A stretch of DNA of 64,000 nucleotides. Origin: Streptomyces griseus (GTDB lineage: Bacteria; Actinomycetota; Actinomycetes; Nanopelagicales; Nanopelagicaceae). A program made the position numbers and the translations under genes. This document shows, one piece after another, positions 34,630-42,997 of this stretch. The first letter of the stretch is position 1. Each line of letters starts with the position of its first letter. The DNA lies in contig CAMCYO010000001.1 of the NCBI GenBank assembly GCA_945884695.1, positions 62,001-126,000 on the forward strand. The letters are read 5' to 3'. Under the pieces are notes generated by a model that was not told where the DNA came from, ran no database searches, and saw only the letters and a program-made list of their open reading frames with translations.

Positions 34630-34663
34630 GAAACAACTGGGGGCGAAAGCCCCCAGTTGTTTC
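34630..34663 (+). terminator. Intercistronic hairpin between binding protein and ABC ATPase genes
   Basis: A perfect 15-bp stem (GAAACAACTGGGGGC with its complement) closed by a GAAA tetraloop and followed by TTTAACA. It lies 41 nt past the binding-protein stop and 48 nt before the ATPase start. It is best read as a partial terminator or 3'-end stabiliser. Confidence 0.8.
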
Positions 34664-34711
34664 TTTAACAAGGCCAGTAAATCGTGTTGAAGATTTAACG
34701 AAAGGCAAGAA

Positions 34712-35488
34712 ATGAATAGCCAGACTCCTGTAATTGCACTGAAGAATGTTTCAAAAACTTTTGGTGAAGTGCGCTCCCTATCGGGTATTGATTTAGAAAT
34801 CTACCCTGGTGAAATTGTTGGGTTATTGGGTGATAACGGTGCCGGTAAATCCACATTGGTTAAAACCATCATGGGTTTTCATAAGCCAGATGCAGGTGGC
34901 GAGATTTGGTTTAAGGGTGAACAGATCTCAGACTGGAGCGTTGCGAAAGCCCGCGGCCTCGGAATCGAAACGATTTATCAAGAACGAGCACTCTGTGAGC
35001 AACAGCCAATCTGGCGAAATATGTTCATGGGACGCGAAATTGTTAATAGATTTGGAAAATTAGATGTTAAGGGAATGCGCAAAGAAGCCTCTCGCCTAAT
35101 GAGTGAGCACATGGGCTTTACTTCAACTGCAGTTCACCCTGATAACACTGTCTTAACCATGTCGGGTGGAGAAAAGCAGGGAGTAGCTATTACTCGTGCC
35201 CTTCACTTTGAGGCAGAGCTAGTGATTTTGGATGAGCCAACTGTTGGACTTTCACTTTCAGAGACTAGGAAAACCCTTGATTTTATTCAGAACATTAAGG
35301 CCTCTGGCCGTTCTGCAATCTTTATCGATCACAATATCTTCCATATTTATCCTGCAGTGGATCGAATGATTGTCCTCGATCGAGGAAAAGTTGCTGGAAA
35401 TTATAAGAAGAGTGAAATAACCATGGATGAGCTCATCGAGAGCATGTACCGCGTAGCACGCACTGGAAATATGAAGGAGCAAAAATAA
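34712..35488 (+). CDS. Sugar ABC transporter ATP-binding protein (single-domain)
   Basis: A 258-residue ATPase. The Walker A is GLLGDNGAGKSTLVKTIMGF, the signature reads MSGGEKQGVAITRAL, the Walker B is LVILDEPTVGLSLSE, and the H-switch is FIDHNIFH. It corresponds to one half of RbsA-type proteins, as in FrcA-type fructose importers, so a homodimer would energise the permease. GAAAGGCAAG precedes the ATG. The stop overlaps the permease start by one base (TAATG). Confidence 0.92.
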   Translation: MNSQTPVIALKNVSKTFGEVRSLSGIDLEIYPGEIVGLLGDNGAGKSTLVKTIMGFHKPDAGGEIWFKGEQISDWSVAKARGLGIETIYQERALCEQQPIWRNMFMGREIVNRFGKLDVKGMRKEASRLMSEHMGFTSTAVHPDNTVLTMSGGEKQGVAITRALHFEAELVILDEPTVGLSLSETRKTLDFIQNIKASGRSAIFIDHNIFHIYPAVDRMIVLDRGKVAGNYKKSEITMDELIESMYRVARTGNMKEQK

Positions 35489-36495
35489 TGACCGAAAAGA
35501 GCACAGCAACAGCACCTAAGAACAACGCTGCGCGCCCACCTTCCGTGTGGCGTCGTTTCGGTATGCAACTTGGTATTTGGTCCGTTGGAATCGTTATGTG
35601 GCTGGCGTTCGTAGTGCTTGCACCGAGTGCGTTTACTCAGCCTGAAATGTATTTAGCCTTTGCATCTTCCACTCCAATTTTTGCACTGATGGCAATTCCA
35701 CTAACGTTGGTAGTTATTACTGGGGAAATTGATCTCTCTTTTCCATCCATTATGGCTTTATCAACATGCGCTTTTACAAAAGTTGTTGCTGGCGGCGCGC
35801 CAATTATCGTTGGAGTTCTTGCAGGATTTTTGATGGGCATCTCATGCGGTTTAATTAACGGGTACTTGGTAACTAAATTCAATATTCCATCCTTGGTTAT
35901 CACGATTGGAACTCAGTTCTTGTTCTTAGGTTTAGAGCTAGCTTGGACAAATGGTTCCGGCGTAGATCTAACTACAACCAATTACGCCACGATTAGCAAG
36001 ATTTTTGTTGGGCGTACGTTCTTTGGAGTTGCTAACCAGTTCTGGTGGACGATTCTTGCCACACTCTTGCTCTGGTACATCTTGAACAGAACAAGATTTG
36101 GTTCCCATGTGTTCCTTACAGGTGATAACAAGATTTCCGCCCAACTTATGGGTGTGAATATCAGCAGAGTTAAGCAAGGGACCTTTGCACTTGTTGGTTT
36201 TTTCGCAGCACTTGCCGGAATGATTGGTTCATTTGAGGTTAACTACTTCTGGCCAACCATGGGTGGAGGCTTACTCCTCAACTCAATTGCTGCAGTGTTC
36301 TTGGGCGGTACAAGTGTGTTCGGAGGTTCAGGCACAGTAACTGGAACATTTGTTGGTGCATTCATTATTGGTGCCATTAATGCTGGAATTGTTGCTGTAG
36401 GAATCAACGCTTTCTATACGCAAGTTTTCTTCGGTCTTGTGATTATTGCATCGGTACTTTTGCAAGCTATTATCAGTAAGAGAGTTAAGAGCTAA
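35488..36495 (+). CDS. Sugar ABC transporter permease (RbsC/FrcC-like)
   Basis: A 335-residue membrane protein with about 9-10 helices. Family marks are VVITGEIDLSFPSIMALSTC, GLINGYLVTKFNIPSLVITI and GGGLLLNSIAAVFLGGTSVF, all typical of the ribose/fructose/xylose permease family. The N-terminal 20 residues are hydrophilic. Its start overlaps the ATPase stop, so the subunits are made together. Confidence 0.92.
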   Translation: MTEKSTATAPKNNAARPPSVWRRFGMQLGIWSVGIVMWLAFVVLAPSAFTQPEMYLAFASSTPIFALMAIPLTLVVITGEIDLSFPSIMALSTCAFTKVVAGGAPIIVGVLAGFLMGISCGLINGYLVTKFNIPSLVITIGTQFLFLGLELAWTNGSGVDLTTTNYATISKIFVGRTFFGVANQFWWTILATLLLWYILNRTRFGSHVFLTGDNKISAQLMGVNISRVKQGTFALVGFFAALAGMIGSFEVNYFWPTMGGGLLLNSIAAVFLGGTSVFGGSGTVTGTFVGAFIIGAINAGIVAVGINAFYTQVFFGLVIIASVLLQAIISKRVKS

Positions 36496-36519
36496 TTAGG
36501 CGAGGGCGGTACCACGGAG

Positions 36520-37434
36520 ATGGGCGTTACGCAGCAAATCCGTGGTGTCTGCCCCGTTCTAGCAGTTCCTTTTAACTCAATTGGGGACGTTGATTACGAG
36601 AGTTTTAGAAATTTAGTTCAATTTAACGCTCGCAATGGCGTTGAATCGGTCATGATGTTTGGCGTTGCTAGTGAGAACGCGAAATTAACTGATACTGAGC
36701 GCGAAAAGCTTTTGACTATCTTGATTAAAGAAAAACATGCATCAGGGCTGATTGTCATAGCTACCGTGGCCGATCATTCGCTGGAGCTGGCAAGTAAAAA
36801 GGCTCGGAAGTTTGAAGAAATCGGCGCGGATTTTATCAATATTCTTCCTCCTACCTTCCTTTCTCCTACGCGCGAGCAAATTCTTGAACATATTCGCGGT
36901 ATTTTGGAAAGTGTTTCGATTCCAGTAATCATTCAACATCTTCCGCAAGCTGGGGGGATGGAGGACGTTGCAGTGCTAGCCGAGCTTTGCCACCAATTTC
37001 CCAATCTTTCGATGATCAAGTGCGAAGCAAATCCACCATTTGATTCGATAGCACGAGTGCGGGAAATCTCTGACGGAAAAGTTGGGACTCTCATTGGTTG
37101 GGGAGGCATCGCTTGGGGCGCAGGCACTGCAGCTGGCGCATTAGGCGTTCAACCGGGTTCGGCTGTTGTTGATCTTTATAAATGGGCCCAACGTGCTTTA
37201 GATCGTGGCGAAGTTGCAGAATTCGATAAGCGCCTTGCCACATTTATTCCATGGATTACATTGTGGATTGCCAACGTTGAATTATTGGTTGCAATTGAAA
37301 AGGAAATTCTCTTTCGAAGGGGAGTCATAGCAACAAGTTATTGTCGACGACCAACGACGGGCTGGGATGCCTCACTCGAGAAATCTATTGACGACGCGAT
37401 GGCTTTCATTAATGCGGGAGATTTTAGTGGCTGA
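36520..37434 (+). CDS. DapA-superfamily aldolase/dehydratase
   Basis: A 304-residue class I aldolase-fold enzyme of the DHDPS/NAL superfamily. The Schiff-base lysine is K167 in NLSMIKCEANPP. The usual active-site Tyr-Asn pair of Y-N-x-P reads Q139-H140 in VIIQHLPQAGG, and the GTTGE loop is GVASE, so it is not dihydrodipicolinate synthase. In this neighbourhood it may cleave a 2-keto-3-deoxy sugar acid, or dehydrate and decarboxylate 5-keto-4-deoxyglucarate to 2,5-dioxovalerate (KdgD-like), which the KGSADH at 24057 would oxidise. GGAG abuts the ATG, an unusually short spacing. Confidence 0.82.
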   Translation: MGVTQQIRGVCPVLAVPFNSIGDVDYESFRNLVQFNARNGVESVMMFGVASENAKLTDTEREKLLTILIKEKHASGLIVIATVADHSLELASKKARKFEEIGADFINILPPTFLSPTREQILEHIRGILESVSIPVIIQHLPQAGGMEDVAVLAELCHQFPNLSMIKCEANPPFDSIARVREISDGKVGTLIGWGGIAWGAGTAAGALGVQPGSAVVDLYKWAQRALDRGEVAEFDKRLATFIPWITLWIANVELLVAIEKEILFRRGVIATSYCRRPTTGWDASLEKSIDDAMAFINAGDFSG

Positions 37435-38380
37435 TCTTTTCACCTTTGGCGAGATTTTGGCGCTGTTCTTGGCGAGCGATACGGATGATGTAAAAAGCGC
37501 TCGGGCATACGATCTTTCCTCTGCTGGTGCTGAGGCAAATGTTGCAGTCGCAGTTAAACGCCTAGGTTTAGACGTTTCTTTTATGTCTCGAGTTGGTAAA
37601 GACGAATTGGGCGATGTAGTGATGTTGGAATTGCAGAAGGAAGATCTTTCAACCCAATTCGTGAAGCGAGTGGATGACTACACGTGCGCTCTTATTCGAA
37701 ATCGTGGAACAACAAGGCCGGTGAATGTTACGTATCTCCGAAAATCTAGCGCTGGTTCAACTATGTGTGTCGAGGACCTGCAAGAGTCAGATATCGCGAA
37801 TGCGCGATGGGTCCATGCCACCGGTATTACTGCTGCAATTTCTCTGACAGCACGGGAGGCAGTGATCCATGCACTAAACATTGCGCGAGCAAACTCCTCT
37901 AAAATCAGTTTTGATCTCAACATACGTCGAAAAATTTGGAGTGAAGAGCAAGCTCGGGAAGTTTTGTACGAAATCGCACAGAACGTCGACGTTCTTTTTG
38001 GGGGAGAAGACGAGTATCAGGTTGTTTTCGGCTCGCAGGATCCTCATCAGAACTTGAAGAAAGCAATTGAACGAGGCAATAAGATTGCAGTTATGACTGC
38101 AGGCCCTGGATTAGTCCGCGTTCAAGATGGAGCGACTTATTTTGAAATTTCACCGCCAGTAGTAAAAGCCGTTGACCCAGTCGGTTCCGGAGATGCTTTC
38201 GTTGGTGGAACGATCGCAGGACTTCTTGCAGGGATTTCCTTAAAGGATGCAATTGTTCAAGGAAGCAAATCGGGGGCATCAGTTGCATCCCAGTTTGGTG
38301 ATTGGGCTGGTCTGCCTTTTGGCGTAAAGGGAATTTCCTCCCTCACGGAAGCAATAACAAGGGAGCGCGCCACCTCATGA
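37427..38380 (+). CDS. PfkB-family sugar kinase, probable 2-keto-3-deoxygluconate kinase
   Basis: A 317-residue ribokinase-fold kinase. The N-terminal FTFGEILALFLA and SSAGAEANVAVAVKRLGLDV, the segment MSRVGKDELGDVV and the C-terminal signature VDPVGSGDAFVGGTIAGLLA are typical, the last containing the catalytic Asp. Immediate linkage to a KDPG aldolase indicates phosphorylation of 2-keto-3-deoxygluconate or -galactonate at O6. The GTG at 37427 is chosen: GGGAG lies 6 nt upstream and the overlap with the preceding stop is 8 nt; an ATG 15 bases earlier lacks a site. Confidence 0.85.
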   Translation: MADLFTFGEILALFLASDTDDVKSARAYDLSSAGAEANVAVAVKRLGLDVSFMSRVGKDELGDVVMLELQKEDLSTQFVKRVDDYTCALIRNRGTTRPVNVTYLRKSSAGSTMCVEDLQESDIANARWVHATGITAAISLTAREAVIHALNIARANSSKISFDLNIRRKIWSEEQAREVLYEIAQNVDVLFGGEDEYQVVFGSQDPHQNLKKAIERGNKIAVMTAGPGLVRVQDGATYFEISPPVVKAVDPVGSGDAFVGGTIAGLLAGISLKDAIVQGSKSGASVASQFGDWAGLPFGVKGISSLTEAITRERATS

Positions 38381-38991
38381 TCAATCAACTGCGTGAAACC
38401 GCAATCATGGCCATCGTACGCACCAAGAGCGCAGAATCTGCCAGAGACTTAGCGAACGCACTTCTTGAAGCACAAGTGAGCGTCCTTGAATTTACAACAA
38501 CAACTCCTGATGTATTTGATTTGATACAAGAGTTCTCTTCAAGGCCAGGTGTGCGAATTGGAGTAGGTACTGCACTCACAACCGAACATGTTGCCGCGGG
38601 AAAGCGCGCCGGTGCACAGTTCGTTGTTTCCCCGGGTACAGATGTTGAAGTTATAGAGGCCACAAAAAAGGCCGGAATGATTTCACTTCCTGGAGTAATG
38701 ACTCCTACTGATGTTGCAACGGCACTTAACGCTGGATGCGATGGATTAAAACTATTCCCGGCCTCAGCATTTGGACCAGCGCTTCTCAAAGCGATGCGAG
38801 ATCCATTTCCCAATCAATTTTGGGTTCCAACTGGTGGCATTACGATAGACAGCATCGAAGCATGGACACTTGCCGGAGCAAGTGCCTTTGGCTTAGGAGG
38901 GCCATTAACCGCTGGTGGTTTGGATCAAGCTCCAAAGCGAGCTCAAGATTTTAGAAACGAAATCGCACGAACGAGAGGGTTAGTAAAATGA
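38377..38991 (+). CDS. eda: 2-dehydro-3-deoxy-phosphogluconate aldolase (KDPG/KDPGal aldolase)
   Basis: A 204-residue class I aldolase that splits KDPG (or KDPGal) into pyruvate and glyceraldehyde 3-phosphate. The active-site residues are visible: Glu in VSVLEFTTTTPD, the phosphate-site segment IGVGTALTTEHV, and the Schiff-base Lys in GCDGLKLFPASAFGP. It overlaps the kinase stop (ATGA) and the DgoD-like start (ATGA), giving a tightly coupled kinase-aldolase-dehydratase unit. Confidence 0.92.
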   Translation: MINQLRETAIMAIVRTKSAESARDLANALLEAQVSVLEFTTTTPDVFDLIQEFSSRPGVRIGVGTALTTEHVAAGKRAGAQFVVSPGTDVEVIEATKKAGMISLPGVMTPTDVATALNAGCDGLKLFPASAFGPALLKAMRDPFPNQFWVPTGGITIDSIEAWTLAGASAFGLGGPLTAGGLDQAPKRAQDFRNEIARTRGLVK

Positions 38992-40151
38992 AAATAACAA
39001 AGATCACGACAACCATAGTTAACGCCAATATGCGCAATTGGGTAATCGTTCGCGTGTATACAGATGTGCCCGGACTTATCGGAATTGGCGAAGCCACTGT
39101 TGAGTTTCATGCCCAAGGTGTTGCTGGAGCAATAGCTGACCTATCTCCGCTCATTATCGGCAAAGATCCACGAGAGATTGAAAGATTGTGGCAGATTATT
39201 TATCGTCATCCATTCTTTAAAGGTGGCGTTGTGACGATGTCTGCGCTTTCTGGAATCGATCAAGCGCTCTGGGATATTTCCGCAAAAGATTTGGGTGTGC
39301 CTCTTTGGAGAATTCTTGGTGGTTTAGCCCGCGATCGCGTAAGAATGTATGACCATCTTGGTGGTGGCGATTCTGATGCTGTTTACAATTCAGATACCGC
39401 GCAATCATTTGCTGCAAAGATGAAGAAATCTATTGACGATGGATTTACTGCGGTAAAGATTCTTGCAGTTCCACAATCAGCGCCATTGGGTGGCCACGCA
39501 GGCTTGCGTCATGCAGAGGAATTAATGGGCGCAGCCCGCGATGCCGCCGGTCCTGACGTTGACATCATGATCGATTTCCACGGGCGCACCACTGCTGCAA
39601 TGGCAATTCAGTATGCACGTGTACTTGAGCCATTTAACCCACTCTTCCTAGAAGAAGTTGTTCAACCAGATCAACACGAAGCGCTAGTGCGCGCACGAAA
39701 AGGAATCAACGTTCCGCTGGCAACAGGGGAGCGTCTACTTACTCGCGCAGAATTTCTACCCATTCTCAAAGATGGTCTTATCGATGTGGCCCAGCCTGAT
39801 GTCTGTCATGCAGGAGGAATTACCGAACTTCGCAAAATTTCTAATCTCTGCGAAACCTTTGGAGTGCTTATGGCCCCACATAACCCGCTGGGCCCCATTG
39901 CCACCATGGTGAACGTCCACATGGCCCTAACAACCCCTAATTTCCTTATTCAAGAGGTCATGAGGGCTGATGTGCCGTGGCGCACGGAAGTATTCCAAGG
40001 TGTGCCTGAAATTAAAGATGGGCACCTTCTGCCTCCTACGGCTCTTGGCATTGGCGTGGAAATCGACGAGAATGCAGCCAGTAGGCATCCATTTAAAGCC
40101 GTTACCCCTGTCCAGTGGTATCACAACGACGGCTCAGTAGCAGATTGGTGA
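38988..40151 (+). CDS. DgoD-like galactonate dehydratase family protein
   Basis: A 387-residue mandelate-racemase-subgroup enolase-superfamily enzyme very like E. coli DgoD in layout. It has MKITKITTTIVNANMRNWV at the start, ALSGIDQALWDISAKDLGVP, the metal strands VDIMIDFHGRTTAAMA, FLEEVVQPDQ and LATGERLLTRAEF, the catalytic His in LMAPHNPLGPIA, and the C-terminal NDGSVADW ending. It dehydrates D-galactonate or a close aldonate to a 2-keto-3-deoxy acid, which the adjacent kinase and aldolase then use. FLEEVV is a small change from the usual FIEEPV. Confidence 0.87.
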   Translation: MKITKITTTIVNANMRNWVIVRVYTDVPGLIGIGEATVEFHAQGVAGAIADLSPLIIGKDPREIERLWQIIYRHPFFKGGVVTMSALSGIDQALWDISAKDLGVPLWRILGGLARDRVRMYDHLGGGDSDAVYNSDTAQSFAAKMKKSIDDGFTAVKILAVPQSAPLGGHAGLRHAEELMGAARDAAGPDVDIMIDFHGRTTAAMAIQYARVLEPFNPLFLEEVVQPDQHEALVRARKGINVPLATGERLLTRAEFLPILKDGLIDVAQPDVCHAGGITELRKISNLCETFGVLMAPHNPLGPIATMVNVHMALTTPNFLIQEVMRADVPWRTEVFQGVPEIKDGHLLPPTALGIGVEIDENAASRHPFKAVTPVQWYHNDGSVADW

Positions 40152-40156
40152 TCGCA

Positions 40157-40915
40157 ATGAAACTCAAAGACCAACACATTTTTGTAACAGGTGGCGCAGA
40201 TGGAATTGGCGCTGCAATTGTTTTAGATGTCGCTCAAGAGGGAGCAAAGGTTTCTTTCTGCGATATCAATGTTGAAAAAGCTCAGGCCTATGTAAAAGCT
40301 TTAACAGCGAAAGGTTTTTCGGTTTTTTTCCACCAGGCTGACGTTGGAAATTTCGAGAGCATTAAAACAGCCCACACCGCGATGGTGAAACATTTCGGGC
40401 CGGTTAATGGCGTGGTAAATAATGCTGGGGTCAATGCAAATTATGATCCTGCAGAGATGACAAATGAAGAGTGGGAAAGATTTTTTAACGTGGACCTTAA
40501 GAGTGTTTGGCATACCGCTAAGGCATGTTTGCCAGACATGCGCAAAGCGAAAAAGGGTTCAATTGTTAACATCGCATCGATTCATGCACGTATGACCTAC
40601 CAGGGATATTTTCCATATGGCGCAGCCAAATCTGGAATTATTGGTTTAACTCGCAGTTTGGGACTTGATGAGGGAATTAACGGAATCCGTACCAACGCAG
40701 TCTCACCCGGCTACACGTTAACGCCACTTCTTGAGTCCTGGTTTGTTTTGGAACCCACCAAGCGAAAAGAGTCGATGGCGGTACAGCCTTTGGGACGCAT
40801 GGCTCAACCATCAGAGATTGCAAAGGTTGTCACATTCCTATTGAGTGATGATTCATCCTTTGTAAACGGTGCTGACTGGATCGTTGATGGTGGACTCTCA
40901 GCCCGCTTTGCCTAA
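40157..40915 (+). CDS. Short-chain dehydrogenase/reductase
   Basis: A 252-residue classical SDR: IFVTGGADGIGAAIVLDVAQ at the cofactor site, VNNAGVNANYDPAEM, the catalytic Ser in VNIASIHARMTYQGYFPY, and Y-G-A-A-K. The ATG at 40157 lies 5 nt after the dehydratase stop; the frame opening at 40115 would overlap that gene for no gain. It probably generates the lactone or keto form that feeds the dehydratase, for example as a galactose or fucose-type dehydrogenase (inference). Confidence 0.82.
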   Translation: MKLKDQHIFVTGGADGIGAAIVLDVAQEGAKVSFCDINVEKAQAYVKALTAKGFSVFFHQADVGNFESIKTAHTAMVKHFGPVNGVVNNAGVNANYDPAEMTNEEWERFFNVDLKSVWHTAKACLPDMRKAKKGSIVNIASIHARMTYQGYFPYGAAKSGIIGLTRSLGLDEGINGIRTNAVSPGYTLTPLLESWFVLEPTKRKESMAVQPLGRMAQPSEIAKVVTFLLSDDSSFVNGADWIVDGGLSARFA

Positions 40916-40954
40916 TATCTAGATTCAAAACGCTGATCTTCCAAGAGTAAAAGG

Positions 40955-40990
40955 GTTGACTTTCTATTCTTCATACGAAAGTATCAATCT
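40955..40990 (+). promoter_or_regulatory. Possible promoter/operator ahead of the CoA-transferase gene
   Basis: TTGACT, then after 17 nt AAGTAT, then the ATG at 40991. The same stretch holds ACTTTC and GAAAGT arms 12 nt apart. This is the only gap of more than 60 nt between 35.5 and 46.5 kb, so a separate promoter for the CaiB block is plausible. Confidence 0.35.
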
Positions 40991-42196
40991 ATGACTCATG
41001 GAGCCCTTGAAAAATTACGCGTAATTGATGCCACACAAATGCTTGCAGGACCCATTGCTGGAGTGCGACTCGGAGATCTTGGAGCTGATGTAATAAAAGT
41101 TGAGCCTCCAAATCTTGGAGAGTTCAATAGAACGCGCGGATTTGAAGATAAGCAGAGCAATGGCGAGATGACTACTTTTCTTGCCGTCAATCGCAATAAA
41201 CGATCCCTTGCTATCGATCTTAAACATCCTGACGGAAAGGCAACTATTCATGAGTTGGTAAAAAACTCTGATGTTTTCTTGCAAAATTTTCGCTACGGTA
41301 CAGCAGATCGTTTAGGAATTGGTTACGAAGAACTTCACAAAATAAATCCTCGCTTAATTTACTGTTCGATTTCAGGCTATGGCTCCTTTGGTCCCTATCG
41401 TGATCGCCCAGGACAAGATCTCATTGTGCAGGGATATAGCGGTTCAATGTTTAGTGTTGGAGCCGAAGGTGATGCTCCAACCCCAAGTGCACTTTGGGGA
41501 GCCGATGTCATGACTGGTTACCAAGCCGTCATTGGAATTTTGGCAGCTGTTGAATCACGACACCAAACAGGAATTGGTCAACATGTGGAAGTGGATATGT
41601 TGTCAGTGGTTATGGATTGTCAATTACAGGAGATGGTCACATTTTTAAATGCGGGTGCAATGCCTCGCCGATTAGTGGAACGCAGTGCACATGGATCAAT
41701 CCCAGCGCCATATGGAGTGTACAAAACTAAAGATGGTTGGCTCACTCTTGCCATGGTCCCACTGCCCTTGCTTGGTGAGATTTTCAACGATGATTGGTTG
41801 AAAACTCTTACACACTACAACTCTGGGCACTTGCATCGCGACAAAGTTTACGCGCTTATCCGCAATAAATTTGTAGACAAGACCACGCAAGAGTGGATCG
41901 ATATCTGCGATGAAATAGGTGCGTGGTGTGGCCCGGTTTATAACTATGAAGATTTAGTGAATGACCCACATATCAAAGAAACTAACTACATCGTTGAACA
42001 ACCACAATTGCGTGGCGGATCCGCGCGCACGGTAAGACCACCACTTCGGCTTTCAGAAACACCACCAACAATTCGCCGTGGAGCCCCAGCACTGGGTGAG
42101 CACTCACGAGAAGTTCTAAGTGGCGTTCTTGGGTTCTCTGATTCACATATTGATGCACTGGTGGCTGCCGGTGCAATCGGACTAGTAAAGGAGTAA
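40991..42196 (+). CDS. CaiB/BaiF-family (class III) CoA-transferase
   Basis: A 401-residue enzyme of the family that moves CoA between carboxylic acids via an aspartyl-CoA intermediate. Marks are VIDATQMLAGPIAGVRLGDL, GADVIKVEPPNLGE, NRNKRSLAIDLKHPDGKATI, and the catalytic Asp in RPGQDLIVQGYSGSMFSVG. C-terminal sequences (RTVRPPLRLSETPP, GAPALGEHSREVL) are also typical. It heads a block with two crotonases and a GH88/GH105 protein, so it probably charges a sugar-derived carboxylic acid with CoA; donor and acceptor are unknown. Confidence 0.88.
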   Translation: MTHGALEKLRVIDATQMLAGPIAGVRLGDLGADVIKVEPPNLGEFNRTRGFEDKQSNGEMTTFLAVNRNKRSLAIDLKHPDGKATIHELVKNSDVFLQNFRYGTADRLGIGYEELHKINPRLIYCSISGYGSFGPYRDRPGQDLIVQGYSGSMFSVGAEGDAPTPSALWGADVMTGYQAVIGILAAVESRHQTGIGQHVEVDMLSVVMDCQLQEMVTFLNAGAMPRRLVERSAHGSIPAPYGVYKTKDGWLTLAMVPLPLLGEIFNDDWLKTLTHYNSGHLHRDKVYALIRNKFVDKTTQEWIDICDEIGAWCGPVYNYEDLVNDPHIKETNYIVEQPQLRGGSARTVRPPLRLSETPPTIRRGAPALGEHSREVLSGVLGFSDSHIDALVAAGAIGLVKE

Positions 42197-42198
42197 TG

Positions 42199-42993
42199 AT
42201 GGTCGTAGGTAACCCAGGTAACGTCAGATTCGAGCGTCACGGAAATACTGCGCACTTGATTCTTGATCGCCCAGAGAAAATCAATGCCATGACAGTAGTT
42301 ATGGATAAGCAGATGAACTCCTATATTTACGAGATCAATAACAACATGGATATCCGCTCCGTTGTTCTCTACGGTAAAGGTGAAAAGGGATTTTGTGCAG
42401 GGAGCGATTTAACCGAACTCGATGAATACGGAAATAACTGGGAGTACCGTAATCGTTTTGATCGTGGCCTTGATTACGCGCGCGCTATTTGGTTGATTAA
42501 AAAACCAACTGTTGCATCCCTTCATGGCTGGTGCATCGGTGGTGGCCTCGAAATGGCTTGTGCATCCGATATTCGGGTGGCATCTCCTGATACTAAATTT
42601 CAAGCCGGCGAAATTCGTTGGGGTTGGCACGGGGGTTCTGGGCAAACACAACTTCTCACACATGCAGTAGGGCCAGGTAACGCATCACTATTTTTGCTTC
42701 ATGGTGAAGCTGTTGAAGCGGATGCTGCTTTGCGAATGGGTCTTGTGCAAGAAGTTGTTCCTCGCGATCAAGTGCTTAACCGAGCAATTGCTATTGCTGA
42801 ATCCATTGCAGCAAAAGCTCCAATTGCTGCACAAATGACTAAGCACATGGTGCGCATGGCACAGAGCATGCCTCTTGAAGTCGCATTGCTATATGAGAAC
42901 GATTCATTCTCTTATTGCATGACGACAGAAGATGCCGCAGAGGGCCAGAAAGCATTCCAAGAAAAGCGTCCACCGAATTTCCAAGGAAGGTAA
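42199..42993 (+). CDS. Crotonase-fold enzyme (first of a paralogous pair)
   Basis: A 264-residue enoyl-CoA hydratase/isomerase relative. Oxyanion-hole segments are GEKGFCAGSDLTELDEYGNN and HGWCIGGGLEMACASDIR. The usual PGAGG-T-Q block reads GEIRWGWHGGSGQTQLL, with an unusual Trp-His. It aligns throughout with the product of 44801-45592 (shared GSD-x5-D-x-YG-x-NWE-x-RNR, WHGG-x-G-x-TQLL, YEND-x-FSYC-x-TTED), showing duplication. The second ATG (42199) is preferred because GGAG sits 5 nt before it; the first overlaps the CaiB stop. Confidence 0.85.
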   Translation: MVVGNPGNVRFERHGNTAHLILDRPEKINAMTVVMDKQMNSYIYEINNNMDIRSVVLYGKGEKGFCAGSDLTELDEYGNNWEYRNRFDRGLDYARAIWLIKKPTVASLHGWCIGGGLEMACASDIRVASPDTKFQAGEIRWGWHGGSGQTQLLTHAVGPGNASLFLLHGEAVEADAALRMGLVQEVVPRDQVLNRAIAIAESIAAKAPIAAQMTKHMVRMAQSMPLEVALLYENDSFSYCMTTEDAAEGQKAFQEKRPPNFQGR

Positions 42994-42997
42994 TTAC

